Shown here: piece after piece, positions 4,913 to 5,736 of the stretch
How positions within the stretch are numbered: the first letter of the stretch is position 1
Layout: each line of letters begins with the position of its first letter
The notes under the pieces: generated by a model
What the model saw: the letters and a program-made list of their open reading frames with translations, nothing else
Database searches by the model: none
What the model was told of the DNA's origin: nothing
From: Candidatus Pacebacteria bacterium UBA1364
GTDB taxonomy: Bacteria > Patescibacteriota > Microgenomatia > UBA1400 > PJMF01
Length of the DNA: 5,736 bases
Direction: 5' to 3'
Assembly: GCA_002306345.1 (NCBI GenBank)
Contig: DBRQ01000003.1
Span: 1,579 to 7,314, forward strand
Program-made: the position numbers and the translations under genes

Positions 4913-5736
4913 ATGTCTTTTAAATTCTATCGATCTCTTGGTAAAACAGAAACTTGGCCTAAACTCAGTAACGTTGCTCCAGCGAGTTTAACTTATGATG
5001 ATGTCTTAATTGTGCCGCAAGCCAAAACAGAAGTTTATTCCAGAGAAAAAACAGATATATCTGTAAAATTCGGTCCATTCACTTTACAAAAACCAATCGT
5101 AACTGCTCCCATGGACACTGTTAGTGGTGAAAAGATGGCTAAGTTAATGCATCGTTTGGGTGGTTTAACTTTTATGCCGCGAATTTTTATTAATGAAGCT
5201 CTAGCTGCCTGCGATCGTTTACAAAAAGCCAAAATTGATGCAGTTTACTCAATTGGTTTTAAAAATGCTTTAGCCGACGCCACTGCTTTTAAAAAATTAG
5301 GTGCTAAGGCTTTATTACTTGATGTAGCTCATGGAGGAATAAAAAATATTATTAGCACTGCTGCAGAAATTCAAGAAAAATTAAAGATCACGGTGATTGT
5401 TGGCAATATTGTTACTTATGACCAAGCCATGACCTATAAAGAAGCTGGTCTCAAAATTGCCAGGGTGGGTGTCGGTGGGGGTGGTTTGTGCATTACGCGA
5501 TTAGTTGCTGGGGCGGGTTTCCCACAATTATCCGCTGTTTTTGAAACGGTGGCTTCTGGTTTAGAAATCATTGCTGATGGTGGGATTCGTAAACCTGCAG
5601 ACTTTGCTAAGGCTATGGCCGCTGGAGCGCGAGTGATTATGATTGGTTCGATGCTTACTGGTACAGAAGAATCCCCTGGTGAAGTTGTTGGTGGGGTCAA
5701 AAAGGCTCGCGGCCAAGCTTCTGAAGACTACATGAA
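4913..5736 (+). CDS. guaB: GuaB-family enzyme without CBS domains (IMP dehydrogenase or GMP reductase), N-terminal part
   Basis: The first 274 residues of an IMPDH/GMPR TIM-barrel enzyme are present; the gene runs off the window without a stop. Motifs in order are LTYDDVLIVPQ (26-36), PIVTAPMDTVSG (61-72), LLLDVAHGG (134-142), VIVGNIVT, the catalytic-loop segment VGVGGGGLCITR with thioimidate Cys193 and Thr195, VAGAGFPQLSAV, the IMP-binding IADGGIR with Asp222, and IGSMLTGTEESPGE. Only 53 residues separate Gly84 from Asp137, so the CBS pair that many IMP dehydrogenases insert here is absent, as in GMP reductases. DGGIR, VAGAG and GTEESPGE look like IMPDH rather than GMPR (DGGC, KTGVG, GHSESGGE). 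The Arg-Tyr flap that would settle the choice lies beyond the window. The segment normally reading GPGSIC is GGGGLC, which loses a serine that usually contacts the IMP phosphate. ATG 4913 is the only usual start codon after the in-frame TAA at 4856. It shares IMP with PurA and PurB. Confidence 0.9.
   Translation, partial: MSFKFYRSLGKTETWPKLSNVAPASLTYDDVLIVPQAKTEVYSREKTDISVKFGPFTLQKPIVTAPMDTVSGEKMAKLMHRLGGLTFMPRIFINEALAACDRLQKAKIDAVYSIGFKNALADATAFKKLGAKALLLDVAHGGIKNIISTAAEIQEKLKITVIVGNIVTYDQAMTYKEAGLKIARVGVGGGGLCITRLVAGAGFPQLSAVFETVASGLEIIADGGIRKPADFAKAMAAGARVIMIGSMLTGTEESPGEVVGGVKKARGQASEDYM

Noticed and set aside
5434..5700. Minus-strand frames, such as the 88-codon one opposite guaB.
   Set aside because: They lie wholly opposite strongly conserved genes and their translations show no domain; they are shadows of the + strand coding.

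Overview
The window is an AT-rich, tightly packed stretch with every gene on the + strand. It holds seven protein-coding genes: five complete and one cut off at each end. Neighbours overlap by 8, 20 and 11 bases or sit 18 and 22 bases apart. The only real intergenic gap is 177 bases, before the last gene. No tRNA, rRNA, CRISPR array, insertion sequence or phage gene is visible. The low GC, extreme packing, weak ribosome binding sites and divergent purine enzymes suggest a small-genome bacterium, perhaps of the Patescibacteria (Candidate Phyla Radiation). This is inference; no taxonomic marker is present.

Region 1 (1-1859) is a sulfur-handling cluster. It contains the C-terminal end of a SufS-type cysteine desulfurase, a SufU/IscU-type scaffold or sulfur acceptor, a 79-residue DUF1858 protein with a CxxC pair, and MnmA, the tRNA 2-thiouridylase. 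The plausible flow is cysteine sulfur to the SufS persulfide, then to SufU, then to Fe-S clusters and/or MnmA, which makes s2U34 in tRNA. The DUF1858 protein lies where an extra thiol or redox partner would be expected, but its role is not known.

Region 2 (1882-5736) is the IMP branch point of purine metabolism: PurB (adenylosuccinate lyase), a divergent PurA (adenylosuccinate synthetase) with a 36-residue N-terminal extension, and the first 274 residues of a GuaB-family enzyme (IMP dehydrogenase or GMP reductase) without CBS domains. PurA and PurB turn IMP into AMP; the GuaB-family enzyme links IMP with XMP or GMP. No gene for building IMP de novo is seen, which fits interconversion of salvaged purines.

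The most unusual non-coding signal is the guaB leader (4736-4912). A strong Shine-Dalgarno sequence lies 87 bases before the start codon with no ordinary start codon next to it. An 11-base perfect inverted repeat enclosing a second hairpin could fold out the intervening RNA and bring the two together. Beyond this, the window is mostly recognisable housekeeping metabolism. I see no clear new multi-gene system; the points worth checking are the guaB leader, the divergent PurA, and the SufU/DUF1858/MnmA sulfur relay.
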